Source: Fluviirhizobium alvei (lineage in GTDB: Bacteria > Pseudomonadota > Alphaproteobacteria > Rhizobiales > Rhizobiaceae). From it: 64,000 nt of DNA. Positions 1-8,878 of this stretch are shown here, piece after piece. The stretch spans positions 289,261-353,260 of the forward strand of contig NZ_JAUOZU010000005.1 of the NCBI RefSeq assembly GCF_030551875.1. The letters are read 5' to 3'. The stretch's first letter is position 1, and the number at the start of each line of letters is the position of its first letter. The translations under genes were made by a program, and so were the position numbers. The notes beneath the pieces were generated by a model. It ran no database searches and was not told the origin of the DNA. It was given only the letters and a program-made list of their open reading frames with translations.

Positions 1-88
1 TACTGAAAGCCTGTACAGAATGAATAGCCGCCCCAGTCGGCAAGCACGCCAACTCTAAGCACAACAAAGAATGGCAAGTCCAGTGCGA

Positions 89-838
89 TCACAACGCTTT
101 AAGCAGGCGGTGCAGCGTGTCGATGGTCGAGAAATCGGCGACGCCATCGACGCGCTCGGGCCGGAAATGACGCTGGAAGGCAGCGACGTCGCCCTCGGTC
201 CGCTCGCAGAATTCGCCGCTGACAGGCGTGTTATAGCCATAAAAGCCAAGCATGGCCTGCAACGCCTCCACCGGCGGACCGGCATCGCCGCGCTGGAAGA
301 AGCGACCGCCCGCAATCGCGGTCGGTTCGATCCAGTGACCGACACCGGATTGCGCGAGGAGTTTCCAGGGAAACTTTTCGCCCGGATCAATCTTGCGCAC
401 CGGCGCGACATCGGAATGACCAAGAACGCGCTCAGGGACAATCGCGTGACGGGCAATGATATCCTGGCATAGCGCGATCACCGCATCGATCTGCGGCGCA
501 TGAAAATCCGGAAGACCGGCCGGATGACCGGGATTGGCGATCTCGATGCCGATCGAACAGGAATTGATGTCGGTCTGGCCCTTCCAAACGCTCTTGCCGG
601 CATGCCAGGCGCGTTTTTGTTCCGGCACCATCTGGACCACGCGGCCGTCCTCGAAGACGAAATAGTGGCTCGAGACCTGGCTCTCGGGATTGACCAGCCA
701 GTCGAGCGCGCCCTGCGCGGACGGCATGCCGGTATAGTGCAGGACGATCATATCCGGCTTGAGGCCATTGGCGCGCTCACCGAAATTCGGCGACGGCAGG
801 ACGCTCGCCCTGGCATAATCAGGCGCAAACAGGCTCAT
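89..838 (-). CDS. N-acetylmuramoyl-L-alanine amidase, AmpD/AmiD type, with peptidoglycan-binding tail
   Basis: This 249-residue protein carries an Amidase_2 domain (about residues 25-160) that cleaves the lactyl-Ala bond between muramic acid and the stem peptide. Zinc-ligand candidates are the histidine of VLHYTGM, the histidine of RAWHAGKS and the histidine-aspartate stretch HSDVAP; the glutamate of IGIEIANPG fits the conserved core strand. The last 70 residues look like a peptidoglycan-binding domain 1 (EALQAMLGFYGYN). There is no signal peptide, so a cytoplasmic muropeptide-recycling role (AmpD-like) is likelier than export. The start overlaps the stop of the upstream DjlA-like gene by ATGA, so the two are translationally coupled. 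Confidence 0.88.
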   Translation of the reverse strand: MSLFAPDYARASVLPSPNFGERANGLKPDMIVLHYTGMPSAQGALDWLVNPESQVSSHYFVFEDGRVVQMVPEQKRAWHAGKSVWKGQTDINSCSIGIEIANPGHPAGLPDFHAPQIDAVIALCQDIIARHAIVPERVLGHSDVAPVRKIDPGEKFPWKLLAQSGVGHWIEPTAIAGGRFFQRGDAGPPVEALQAMLGFYGYNTPVSGEFCERTEGDVAAFQRHFRPERVDGVADFSTIDTLHRLLKAL

Positions 839-1545
839 GCGGCGCGCAGTTCTTTCTCGATCGCCGCATAGGCCGCGTTGAAGCGCGCCATCCGGTCATG
901 CGCGATGGCATGGAAGGATTGCGGCACCCCGCGCGACACCAGAAGATCCGGGTGATGCTCGCGCACAAGCGCGCGATACTGCCGCCGGATTGTCTGCAGG
1001 TCATCCTGCCGCGACACACCGAGAACCCGATAGGGATCGTGGCCGCCGACAAAGACATGCCGCGCCGTGATCTGCTCGAAACGCTCCTCGCTCATCAGAA
1101 AGATGGCGGCGACATTTTCAAGAAACTGCATCTCGTTCTCATGGATGGCGCCGTCTGCTTTGGCGATATGGAAGAGGCCATCGAGAACATTTTCGAGAAC
1201 CGGGCAATCCTGCGCACCGCTGGAGCAAAGACCCGCCAGCTTTCCGGCATAGGCTTCGTAACCCGCCACATCCTGCTTGGCGAGATTGTAAAGCCGTGCC
1301 ACATTCTGCGCTTCGCTTTCCGGATAGTCGAAGATCTGCTGGAAAGCCTGCACTTCACCGGATGTCACGATGCCGTCGGCCTTCGCCATCTTGGCCGAAA
1401 GCGCAATCACTGCCACCGAAAACGCGACCTTGCGACGGGTTTCCGGATCACCTTCGAAAACCGTCCGGATCGCTTCGATAAGCGCATGAAGTGCATTGGA
1501 GGCCTTATCTGCCACCGCACCCAGCAATTTTTCCCAATAGGACAT
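835..1545 (-). CDS. TerB-like / DnaJ-domain protein (DjlA-like co-chaperone)
   Basis: This 236-residue protein has an alpha-helical TerB-like domain with two acidic repeats (KADGIVTSGE and KADGAIHENE, about residues 50-145). It ends in a J domain (from about residue 165) with the HPD signature in EHHPDLL, which stimulates DnaK ATPase. E. coli DjlA has an N-terminal membrane segment and this protein has none, so it resembles the soluble alphaproteobacterial form. The longest ORF extends about 100 codons further upstream, but that part is low-complexity Arg/Ser shadow sequence. The ATG of MSYWEKLL at 1545 is the natural start. It shares an ATGA junction with the downstream amidase gene. Confidence 0.85.
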   Translation of the reverse strand: MSYWEKLLGAVADKASNALHALIEAIRTVFEGDPETRRKVAFSVAVIALSAKMAKADGIVTSGEVQAFQQIFDYPESEAQNVARLYNLAKQDVAGYEAYAGKLAGLCSSGAQDCPVLENVLDGLFHIAKADGAIHENEMQFLENVAAIFLMSEERFEQITARHVFVGGHDPYRVLGVSRQDDLQTIRRQYRALVREHHPDLLVSRGVPQSFHAIAHDRMARFNAAYAAIEKELRAA

Positions 1546-1644
1546 GAGATCGTCCGGTTCCGAATATCTGTTCAACCTTCGACAGGGTGACCAGTTATGA
1601 AGGCAAATGCAAGGCAGCAACAGCATGAAATTTTCGTAATGCTG

Positions 1645-1674
1645 AACGGAGCGGAAATGATTTTCCGCCCCGTT
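1645..1674 (-). terminator. GC-rich hairpin after the small secreted protein gene
   Basis: AACGGAGCGGAAA and TTTCCGCCCCGTT form a near-perfect stem around a four-base loop. It lies about 26 bases downstream of the stop codon at 1700 on the minus strand. No run of T follows in that direction, so termination is inferred only from the hairpin and its place. Confidence 0.35.
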
Positions 1675-1699
1675 CGAAAGCCCGTGTGATCTCGCGGAA

Positions 1700-1924
1700 T
1701 CAGCCGCAGATGCGCTTCTTTGTAACGACCGACTCACCGCGGTTGTTGACAGTTTTGGTGATCTTGGTACGGCACTGGACCGGAACCAGAACCTTCGGCA
1801 CCGGTGTGACGACGACAACCTTGGGCTGCGGCTTGACCACCTGGATGCGAACCGTATCGGCAAGGCTGGGGGCGGCCATGGCCGTTACGCCAAGCGCCGT
1901 GCAAACTGCGAGCATGATCTTCAT
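1700..1924 (-). CDS. small secreted protein, unknown function
   Basis: This 74-residue protein starts with a clear signal peptide (MKIMLAVCTALGVTAMAAPS, cleavage near SLA-DT). The mature part of about 50 residues is basic and rich in valine, proline and lysine, with two cysteines (VQCRTK and RICG) that could form a disulfide in the periplasm. The start at 1924 has a good Shine-Dalgarno GGAGAG; the longer ORF upstream has none. I do not recognise a family. It looks like the small periplasmic hypothetical proteins common in Rhizobiaceae. It is monocistronic. Confidence 0.7.
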   Translation of the reverse strand: MKIMLAVCTALGVTAMAAPSLADTVRIQVVKPQPKVVVVTPVPKVLVPVQCRTKITKTVNNRGESVVTKKRICG

Positions 1925-2196
1925 GGTTCTCTCCTTCGTTTGTTGCGATACACGAAGGGAAAACGCGTCCATCCACTTTCGGTTCCTTACCACGCGACGC
2001 GAATGCTGATCCGCGCGGTTTTCCACAGGACCGACGAAACGGAATTCGACTGAAACGATTATATTCGGCGCCACCTGCCAGACGATGGAAAAACATGCCT
2101 CAAATGCCCGATTTTCTTGAATTCTTCACTTTACAGATGCGTCCGGCTGCATCATCCATTCGCCCGAAACAGACCGTGAGATGAACGGAGACAACA

Positions 2197-3408
2197 ATGG
2201 CCAAACAGAAAGTCGCAATGCTGACCGCCGGGGGGCTCGCTCCCTGTCTATCTTCCGCCGTGGGCGGTCTCATCGAGCGCTACACCGATATCGACCCCGA
2301 TGTTGAACTGATTGCCTACAAGTCGGGCTATCGCGGCCTGTTGATGGATTACAAGATCGAAATCACCCGCGAGATGCGCGAGAAGGCCCATGTGCTGCAC
2401 CGCTACGGCGGTTCCCCGATCGGCAACAGCCGCGTCAAGCTCACCAATGTTGCCGATTGCCTCAAGAACGGCTTGATCAAGGAAGGCGAAAACCCGCTCA
2501 AGGTGGCGGCCGAGCGCCTGGCCAAGGATGGCGTCACCATCCTGCATACAATCGGTGGTGACGACACCAACACGACCGCAGCCGATCTCGCCGCCTATCT
2601 TGGCGCCAACGGTTACAAGCTGACCGTGGTCGGCCTGCCGAAAACCGTCGACAACGATGTCGTACCGATCAAGCAGTCGCTCGGCGCCTGGACCGCCGCC
2701 GAAATCGGCGCCCGCTTCTTCGATCATGTTTCCAACGAACAGAGTGCGGCACCGCGTACGCTCGTCATCCATGAAGTCATGGGGCGCCATTGCGGCTGGC
2801 TGACGGCGGCAACCGCCCGCGCCTATATGCAGCGGACGGCGCATAACGAATATATCGAAGGCTTCATGATGAATTCGCAGCTGAAGAACATCGATGGCCT
2901 TTATTTGCCGGAAACGCATTTCGATATGGAGGCCGAAGCCGCCCGCCTCAGGGACATCATGGACCGCACCGGCTTCGTGACCCTGTTCGTCTCGGAAGGC
3001 GCCTGCCTCGATGAAATCGTCGCCGACCGCGAAGCAGCCGGCGAGGAAATCAAGCGCGACGCCTTCGGCCACGTGAAGATCGACACGATCAATGTCGGCA
3101 ACTGGTTCCAGAAGCATTTCGCCAAGCTTCTGCAGGCAGAGCGCTCGATGGTGCAGAAATCGGGCTACTATGCCCGTTCGGCCCCGGCCAACTATGACGA
3201 CCTGCGCCTGATCCAGAGCATGGTCGATCTCGCCGTCGAAAGCGGCCTCAACGGCGTCTCGGGCGTCACCGGTCATGACGAAGAGCGCGGCGATCGCCTG
3301 CGGACGATTGAATTCGAACGCATCAAGGGTGGCAAGCATTTCGACACATCTGCACCCTGGTTCGGCGAAATAATGGACGCGATCGGCCAGCCCTGGAAGG
3401 CCCATTGA
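2197..3408 (+). CDS. pfp: pyrophosphate-dependent 6-phosphofructokinase
   Basis: This 403-residue enzyme phosphorylates fructose 6-phosphate with pyrophosphate instead of ATP, reversibly, in the cytoplasm. Signatures are the N-terminal nucleotide-fold strand VAMLTAGGLAPCL, the GGDDTNT motif where the second Asp marks PPi rather than ATP use, PKTVDNDV with the catalytic aspartate, and MGRHCGWLTA for substrate binding. Length fits the short PFP group of alphaproteobacteria. The start has GGAG eight bases upstream. The gene stands alone and is followed by a strong terminator. Rhizobia mostly use the Entner-Doudoroff route, so a reversible PPi enzyme may serve gluconeogenesis. Confidence 0.92.
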   Translation: MAKQKVAMLTAGGLAPCLSSAVGGLIERYTDIDPDVELIAYKSGYRGLLMDYKIEITREMREKAHVLHRYGGSPIGNSRVKLTNVADCLKNGLIKEGENPLKVAAERLAKDGVTILHTIGGDDTNTTAADLAAYLGANGYKLTVVGLPKTVDNDVVPIKQSLGAWTAAEIGARFFDHVSNEQSAAPRTLVIHEVMGRHCGWLTAATARAYMQRTAHNEYIEGFMMNSQLKNIDGLYLPETHFDMEAEAARLRDIMDRTGFVTLFVSEGACLDEIVADREAAGEEIKRDAFGHVKIDTINVGNWFQKHFAKLLQAERSMVQKSGYYARSAPANYDDLRLIQSMVDLAVESGLNGVSGVTGHDEERGDRLRTIEFERIKGGKHFDTSAPWFGEIMDAIGQPWKAH

Positions 3409-3415
3409 TTCATTC

Positions 3416-3444
3416 GGGCGGGGCCAAAACCCCGCCCTTTTCTT
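3416..3444 (+). terminator. Rho-independent terminator after pfp
   Basis: GGGCGGGG and CCCCGCCC form a perfect eight-base stem around CCAAAA, followed by TTTTCTT. It begins eight bases after the pfp stop codon. Confidence 0.9.
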
Positions 3445-3524
3445 GCTCGACTACTATATTGATATAAGTCAAGGCGCTGGGGCGCCCGAATGCCGATGAT
3501 CTTCTCACCAGACAGGAGATCCGC

Positions 3525-3818
3525 ATGGCCGGCATCGAAACAATCCGCACCGAGATCGACGCGATCCTCAAGGAGCTTGAGGCGGCGCAGACGCGGGCTC
3601 AAGCAAGCAGCAAACCGGAAAGCGATGGCGCCAAGCCAGACGAAAGCGGTCCGCCCATCGATATCGCAAGCGCCATCGAAGCGTTGGGCGAGTTGCGCGA
3701 TCAACTGGAAAAGGCGGCGGGCGAAGCAGGCGATGCCATTACGGAACATCCGATCGCCGCGACTGCCGCTGCCTTTCTTCTCGGCCTGATCATCGGCCGT
3801 ATATCCAAAGGACTATGA
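3525..3818 (+). CDS. small membrane-anchored protein, YqjD/ElaB-like
   Basis: This 97-residue protein has an amphipathic coiled-coil-like N-terminal part (ETIRTEIDAILKELEAAQ and a second helix EALGELRDQLEKAAGEAG). One C-terminal membrane segment (about residues 75-92, AATAAAFLLGLIIGRISKGL) follows. The layout matches DUF883/YqjD-type proteins, which are tail-anchored in the inner membrane and in E. coli associate with ribosomes in stationary phase. The start at 3525 has AGGAG seven bases upstream. The stop overlaps the start of the next gene by ATGA, so the pair forms one unit, much like yqjD-yqjE. Confidence 0.72.
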   Translation: MAGIETIRTEIDAILKELEAAQTRAQASSKPESDGAKPDESGPPIDIASAIEALGELRDQLEKAAGEAGDAITEHPIAATAAAFLLGLIIGRISKGL

Positions 3819-4309
3819 CCATGAAACCGGATCGCTTCGACAATCTCAGCCGTCTGGCCGGACTGCTCTACAAGGTCGATTCCACCATCGCCAGCATAAG
3901 GTTGCGGCTTTATGCCACGCGGACAGGGCTTGGCCTCGCCGCTGTTCTTTTGTCCGTGTTCGGCCTGACCATGCTCGGTGTTGCCACCTTCTATGCGCTC
4001 GAGACATTGTGGGGACCGATCGTGGCGGCCCTGATCGTCGCCACAGCCGCTTTTGTGATCGCCATCATCCTTGCCGTGGTTGCCGCGACCGCCAAACCGG
4101 GTCGCGAACATGATCTGGCAATGGAACTGCACCAATCCTCTCTGGATGCGCTCCTGGCGGAGGGTCGTGCGGCCACCCGCGACCTCACCTCGATCGACCT
4201 TCGGCATCCGTTCGACAATGCCCTGCTGGGACTCGTCGGACCGCTCGCATCGATTCTGGTGAAGGGGATCCGCAAAACGCCGAAAGACGACACGAACAAA
4301 CCGGCTTGA
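3815..4309 (+). CDS. phage-holin/YqjE-like inner-membrane protein
   Basis: This 164-residue protein has two adjacent membrane segments (about residues 35-60 and 65-90) and a soluble C-terminal part. Size and arrangement fit the Actinobacterial Holin-X/YqjE family, which is not known to act as a real holin. It overlaps the preceding YqjD-like gene by ATGA and has AAGGA as its ribosome site. The partner arrangement suggests a membrane complex, perhaps in stress response. No function is proven for the family. Confidence 0.7.
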   Translation: MTMKPDRFDNLSRLAGLLYKVDSTIASIRLRLYATRTGLGLAAVLLSVFGLTMLGVATFYALETLWGPIVAALIVATAAFVIAIILAVVAATAKPGREHDLAMELHQSSLDALLAEGRAATRDLTSIDLRHPFDNALLGLVGPLASILVKGIRKTPKDDTNKPA

Positions 4310-4598
4310 CGCAGATTTCGGCATTCAAAGTCGAGCCCGGCGTGGAGCTATGCAATTCTTGCAAGCTTTACCGATTGTTAGCGTTACTTTTTCGTCAATA
4401 CGGGCTTAAGGATTACCTGATATACCACAACCATAGGATTGCGTCACCGGTCGCTTAAGCGAGAAGAGTGCGCACCTTTTCGCCCACCCTTGCCCAAAGT
4501 GATCGAATGAGGTATCAGGGCGTTAAGAAACGTGAACGCAAGGCGCGCTGAAAGCTGGCCGAAGCCATGCAAATTGCGCGATACAGCGGAGCTGGAAT

Positions 4599-5474
4599 AT
4601 GAAGCTTGTAGCACGGATTGCCGTCATATCAGGAACTTTGGGTATGCTGGCCTCCTGCACGACGTCGAAGGTGACGTCTGTCGTGCCGGATTCCAAGCCA
4701 TCGGCCCAGGAACTGGCAGCCCTTCGCGCCACCTATGGCGCCGATGCGACGGCGACAGACAAGCCGGTAACCGATGCCAACGGCAAGCCGGTCGTCGAGA
4801 CCAAGCCGCTCGATCTTGCCACCGACAAGACCGTTGCCATGGCCTATGCCATGCCGGCGCCCCGTCCGGACATCCAGCTCGCTGCGGCCGATTCCCAGCT
4901 GAATGCCACCCTGGCGGCAGTGGAAAACGGCGCAACCGTTGCCTCGCCCGTCTCTCTGCAGGAAACGGCTTCGCTCGATGCGGAAACCGCAACCACGGAA
5001 GTCATTGCCGCTGCGGTTCCGACGCCGGCTGATCGGTCCGACGCTGCAATCACCACCGCATTGGTGGCCGATGCACCGAAGACCCGTTCGCTGGATGCCT
5101 TTGCCGCCGCGACGACGACCAGCAGCAAGAACCCGAATCTCAATCACCTGATTTCGAAATATGCCGCACTCTACGATGTGCCGGAACATCTGGTGCATCA
5201 TGTGGTCCGCCGCGAAAGCAACTATAATCCCGGTGCAGTCCATCGCGGCAATTGGGGTCTGATGCAGATCCGCTACAACACTGCCAAGGGCCTCGGCTAT
5301 GACGGTTCGGCAAGCGGTCTTCTGGATGCCGAAACCAACCTGAAATATGCCGTGAAATATCTGCGTGGCGCCTGGATCGTCGCAGAGAAGGACGCCAAGA
5401 AAGCCGACTGGCTTTATCGCACCGGCTATTATTACGAAGCCAAGCGCAAGCGCCTTCTCGACCGGCTCTATTGA
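4599..5474 (+). CDS. lipoprotein lytic transglycosylase (SLT domain)
   Basis: This 291-residue protein has a lipoprotein signal with lipobox LASC at Cys20. A long Ala/Thr-rich linker (residues 30-165) follows, then a C-terminal SLT domain (about 175-291). The catalytic glutamate lies in VVRRESNYNP and the family motif GLMQIR follows. The enzyme cleaves the glycan strand to 1,6-anhydromuropeptides from the outer-membrane side. The start has GGAG ten bases upstream. It stands alone, with a terminator directly downstream. Confidence 0.87.
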   Translation: MKLVARIAVISGTLGMLASCTTSKVTSVVPDSKPSAQELAALRATYGADATATDKPVTDANGKPVVETKPLDLATDKTVAMAYAMPAPRPDIQLAAADSQLNATLAAVENGATVASPVSLQETASLDAETATTEVIAAAVPTPADRSDAAITTALVADAPKTRSLDAFAAATTTSSKNPNLNHLISKYAALYDVPEHLVHHVVRRESNYNPGAVHRGNWGLMQIRYNTAKGLGYDGSASGLLDAETNLKYAVKYLRGAWIVAEKDAKKADWLYRTGYYYEAKRKRLLDRLY

Positions 5475-5497
5475 GAGTTTGATATCCGGGATAGTTC

Positions 5498-5525
5498 AAA
5501 GGGGCCATCGGCCCCTTTTGCTTTT
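5498..5525 (+). terminator. Rho-independent terminator after the transglycosylase gene
   Basis: AAAGGGGC and GCCCCTTTT pair around CATCG and run into a T-rich tract. It lies between two convergent genes and the A-run on its left side could let it act both ways. Confidence 0.85.
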
Positions 5526-5563
5526 GGTGTTTCCTGAACCTTCTCGTTCAGTGATCTTTGGCC

Positions 5564-7012
5564 TCACTCTTCCGCAGGCGCTTCGAGCTGCGGCACAGCG
5601 TCGGGATCGGCATTCACCGGTTCGCTTTCCGGCGGCAATTGCGGCACCCGGGCCGCTTCCATGACCTTGGCCACCAGCTTCTGCGGCAGATATCCGAGAT
5701 CGGATGGCGTCAGCCCCAGCCGCACGACGACCAGTTTCTCCGATGGAATGACGGCAATCGACTGCCCGTCATGGCCCCTTGCCCAATAGGTATCGACCGG
5801 CAGACCGAAGTCAGCGTTCGGCTTGTCATCGGGCCCGAGCTTCCAGGCCTGCGCGCCGGTATATTCACCCTTCGAGACCTCTGTCCCGGTCGAAACCAGC
5901 TGCATATAGTCCGGAGACAGGATCTGGTTGCCGTTCCAGTCGCCACCATTGAGCAACAGCAACCCGAAACGGGCCCAGTCGCGCCCCGTCGCATACATCA
6001 ACGAACCGCCGGAGAAAGTGCCGCGACTATCGGTTTCCATGACCGCGCTGCGCATGCCGATCGGCCCGAACAGAGCCTTGCGCGGATAGAGAAGCGCTTC
6101 CTGAACATCGGTGAACGTATTCATCCACATCCGGGTCAGCGCCACCGCCGATCCGGTCGTATATTCGAACTTGGTGCCCGGCGGCGCTTCAAGCGGCTTG
6201 GAGCGGACGAAAGCAGTCTGATCGGGCTCCAGGAAAAGCATGCGCGTCACATCATTGACGTCGCCATAGGTTTCCTCGAGATCGAGCCCGCTTTGCATGG
6301 CAAGAAGGTCGGAAAGCTTGATGGCGGCACGGCCATCCGGCCAGTCGGGAAAGAGCTTGTCCTGTCCATAGGAAAGCTTGCCTTCCGCGACCCGCATTCC
6401 GACAAGCGCGCCGGTGATCGTCTTGGTCATCGACCAGCCCAGAAGCGGCGTATTGGCGGAGAAACCCGCAGGATAGTACTCGCCGATGATCCTGCCATCC
6501 TTGACGACGACAACGGCCCGCACACCGGGGCCGGCAAGCGCCGGATCAGAAATGATGGCGTTAACCTGCTGGTGATTTGCGAGACTGACTTGATCGCCGA
6601 GCGGCCATTCGAAATCGGATTCCGGCGCAATGACCGGCTCCGCCGCAAGGCTGATCGCCTTGACTGCAGCGAGATCATGATCGGGAACGCTTGCGCAGCC
6701 CAGTCCGGCGCGATTGACGGCATATTCGGTGGCAAAGATGCCGAAAATGCTGGCGCTGAAAGTCGCATCATCGACCTGCTTGACGCTGACATATTTCAGG
6801 ATCGGATGGCCCGGCGCCTGAACGTCGACTGCCAGGACTTCCGCAGGATCACGTTTGGCAAGAAAATGGTTGGAGCAAACCATCTTGACCGAATAGGCGG
6901 TCGCAACGCGCAGCAGTTCGGGCGGCGAAACATAGAGCCAACCGGCGGCGCCCAGACAGAGGATCAGGACGAGAAATACAAACCATTTCAAAATTCTGGC
7001 GACAATACGCAT
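5564..7012 (-). CDS. serine hydrolase of the beta-lactamase / penicillin-binding family (class C-like)
   Basis: This 482-residue protein has one N-terminal membrane anchor (residues 6-27) and a periplasmic beta-lactamase fold. The catalytic SxxK is SMTK near residue 194, the second motif is probably YTTGSA (Tyr-x-x near residue 305) and the third may be in the ARGHDGQS segment. Family members act as esterases, amidases or carboxypeptidases on D-amino acid peptides, and a true beta-lactamase is less likely given the 160-residue N-terminal extension and the anchor. The ATG at 7012 has GGAG seven bases upstream. The longer TTG start at 7024 lies inside that ribosome site. Confidence 0.82.
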   Translation of the reverse strand: MRIVARILKWFVFLVLILCLGAAGWLYVSPPELLRVATAYSVKMVCSNHFLAKRDPAEVLAVDVQAPGHPILKYVSVKQVDDATFSASIFGIFATEYAVNRAGLGCASVPDHDLAAVKAISLAAEPVIAPESDFEWPLGDQVSLANHQQVNAIISDPALAGPGVRAVVVVKDGRIIGEYYPAGFSANTPLLGWSMTKTITGALVGMRVAEGKLSYGQDKLFPDWPDGRAAIKLSDLLAMQSGLDLEETYGDVNDVTRMLFLEPDQTAFVRSKPLEAPPGTKFEYTTGSAVALTRMWMNTFTDVQEALLYPRKALFGPIGMRSAVMETDSRGTFSGGSLMYATGRDWARFGLLLLNGGDWNGNQILSPDYMQLVSTGTEVSKGEYTGAQAWKLGPDDKPNADFGLPVDTYWARGHDGQSIAVIPSEKLVVVRLGLTPSDLGYLPQKLVAKVMEAARVPQLPPESEPVNADPDAVPQLEAPAEE

Positions 7013-7095
7013 GACAGGCTCCAAATTCCCGTTGAGCAGAACAGGAATAGACGCAAAGGGGAAGTGCGAAAAGCTGCCTTTCCAGACTTTTCACA

Positions 7096-8685
7096 TTATG
7101 CCGAAAGCGCACCGAAGGATGAGTCTGTCCTGACGACAAAGGGTGCAACCGCGCTTGCCGGAATGGGGCGCGAAATCAGGTAACCCTGAATCGCGTTGGC
7201 GCCCATCTGCCTGAGGCGTTCCAGCTGCGCTTCGTTCTCCACCCCTTCGACGATCGTGGGCACCCCAAAGGCCCGCCCCAGCCGCATGATGACATCGATC
7301 AGCTGCATGTCCCGGCTGTCATCGATAAGCCCGCGCGTGAAGGATCGATCGACCTTGATGGAATCGATCGGAAACTGTCGCAGATGGCTGAGCGAGGAAA
7401 AGCCCATGCCGAAATCGTCGAGCGCCACGCGGACGCCGATCTGACGCAACTGTTGGAGCACGGTTCGAACGATGCCCGGATCGAGCGTGAAGATGGATTC
7501 GGTGATTTCGATGGTGAGCCGCGACGGCGCGATCCTATGTCGATCGAGCGCATGTTGCACTTCAATGACATAGCGGGGATCGCTGAATTCGTCACCCGAA
7601 ACATTGACCCCGACACCGATCATATCGGGCCAGGCCGCGGCATCCGCAAGGGCGCGCTCCAGCACGAACCGGCCGAGCGCCATGATATGGCCGGTGCGTT
7701 CGGCAATCGGAATGAATTCGTCGGGCGCGATGATCCCCCGCGACGGATGCCGCCAGCGAACCAGCGCCTCGAAACCAGTGACATCGCGGGCAGATGCCGT
7801 CACGATCGGCTGATACTCGACAAAGAAATCGCCATCTGCAAGGCCCCGCGCGATGTCCTGTTCCATCTGCATCAGGCCGAGGACGGAGCGCGCCATCGCA
7901 TCATCATGAAAAAGATGCGCCGAGCCGACAATCTCCTTGGCCCCATAGAGCGCGGTGTCTGCCTTGCGCATGAGGTCGGCAAGGCTACTGTCCTCCGGTT
8001 CGAGCCAGGCGATGCCGATGGAAAGTCCGATAATCGCCCGGCCATGCGCCAGTTCAAACGGCTCTTCCAGCAACGCCTCCACCTGCCCTGCCAGGCGCTC
8101 CAGAAAGGCTCGGTCGTGGTTCTGCCGCACCAGGAGCACGAATTCATCGCCACCGAGCCGATAGAGGGTGGAAATCCTGCCGAAGGCCTGCGCGAGCCGT
8201 TGGGCAAACTGGCGCAGCAATTCATCGCCCGCCGCATGGCCCTGCGTATCGTTGACATGCTTGAACCGGTCGAGATCGAGCAAGAGGATCGCCGGACGAT
8301 AGCGTCCGCGATGACGCGCCTCGATGCAGGTTGCGATATCGCGTTCCAGCGCCTGACGATTGGCGAGACCGGTCAACGTATCGCGCAAGGCCATGTCCGA
8401 AATCAGCCGCTCACGGTGACGCTGGAGACGAAGTTCCCGCAGCAGACGTTCACGCTGAAGCCCGAAACGATAGAAGAAGAGACCAAAGATGATCGGCATC
8501 AGCGCCACCAGCATTTCGGCCGGATTGTCGAGCCCGATTGCAAGCGTATGCGTTGAAAGCCCAATCTTGAGAGGGCCTTCGAGTGCCTCAAATGAAAAAA
8601 TGACGAGGGGCAACAGCGCCCCGATGGCCGAGCCTGCGAAAGCATATCGCAACGGAATACCCGGCAGCAACGTCCGTAACATCAT
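7096..8685 (-). CDS. diguanylate cyclase / phosphodiesterase, membrane-bound GGDEF-EAL protein
   Basis: This 529-residue protein has two N-terminal membrane segments (about 12-32 and 55-75). A GGDEF domain follows with an intact RLGGDEF near 178-182, then an EAL domain with FEALVRW near 306-308, a DDFG motif and GVENEAQ. Both catalytic signatures look intact, so it may make and degrade cyclic di-GMP. The RxxD inhibitory site usually five residues before GGDEF is absent. The short membrane part offers little sensory domain. The start at 8685 has GGAG nine bases upstream. It is divergent from btaA. Confidence 0.9.
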   Translation of the reverse strand: MMLRTLLPGIPLRYAFAGSAIGALLPLVIFSFEALEGPLKIGLSTHTLAIGLDNPAEMLVALMPIIFGLFFYRFGLQRERLLRELRLQRHRERLISDMALRDTLTGLANRQALERDIATCIEARHRGRYRPAILLLDLDRFKHVNDTQGHAAGDELLRQFAQRLAQAFGRISTLYRLGGDEFVLLVRQNHDRAFLERLAGQVEALLEEPFELAHGRAIIGLSIGIAWLEPEDSSLADLMRKADTALYGAKEIVGSAHLFHDDAMARSVLGLMQMEQDIARGLADGDFFVEYQPIVTASARDVTGFEALVRWRHPSRGIIAPDEFIPIAERTGHIMALGRFVLERALADAAAWPDMIGVGVNVSGDEFSDPRYVIEVQHALDRHRIAPSRLTIEITESIFTLDPGIVRTVLQQLRQIGVRVALDDFGMGFSSLSHLRQFPIDSIKVDRSFTRGLIDDSRDMQLIDVIMRLGRAFGVPTIVEGVENEAQLERLRQMGANAIQGYLISRPIPASAVAPFVVRTDSSFGALSA

Positions 8686-8814
8686 GTTAGTCGCTCCTGC
8701 TATATGGCGGGAACGCTATCGACGAAAGCTTAACGTTTTCTTATCCCGGTCGAAACGCTGTCAGATTACGGCACATCAGGAAGACCCGACCTTTCCCACA
8801 GCCACATTAGACCG

Positions 8815-8832
8815 CTGTCATGAAAGTTTCGT
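8815..8832 (+). promoter_or_regulatory. Pho-box-like site upstream of btaA
   Basis: A perfect CTGTCAT half-site is followed 11 bases later by a degenerate second half GTTTCGT, which is the spacing of PhoB direct repeats in rhizobia. It ends about 46 bases before the btaA start, where a PhoB site replacing the -35 box would sit. In Sinorhizobium meliloti btaAB is induced by phosphate limitation through PhoB. Only one half matches well. Confidence 0.5.
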
Positions 8833-8878
8833 GGAACTGCAATAGGCCGTGCATAGTGATCATCTTCAGGGATCAACG

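Noticed and set aside
2248..3405. 385-codon minus-strand ORF opposite pfp
   Set aside because: Antisense shadow; the plus strand carries all PFP motifs.
5558..7183. 541-codon plus-strand ORF opposite the serine hydrolase gene
   Set aside because: Antisense shadow; no motif or ribosome site, while the minus strand has SMTK and a membrane anchor.
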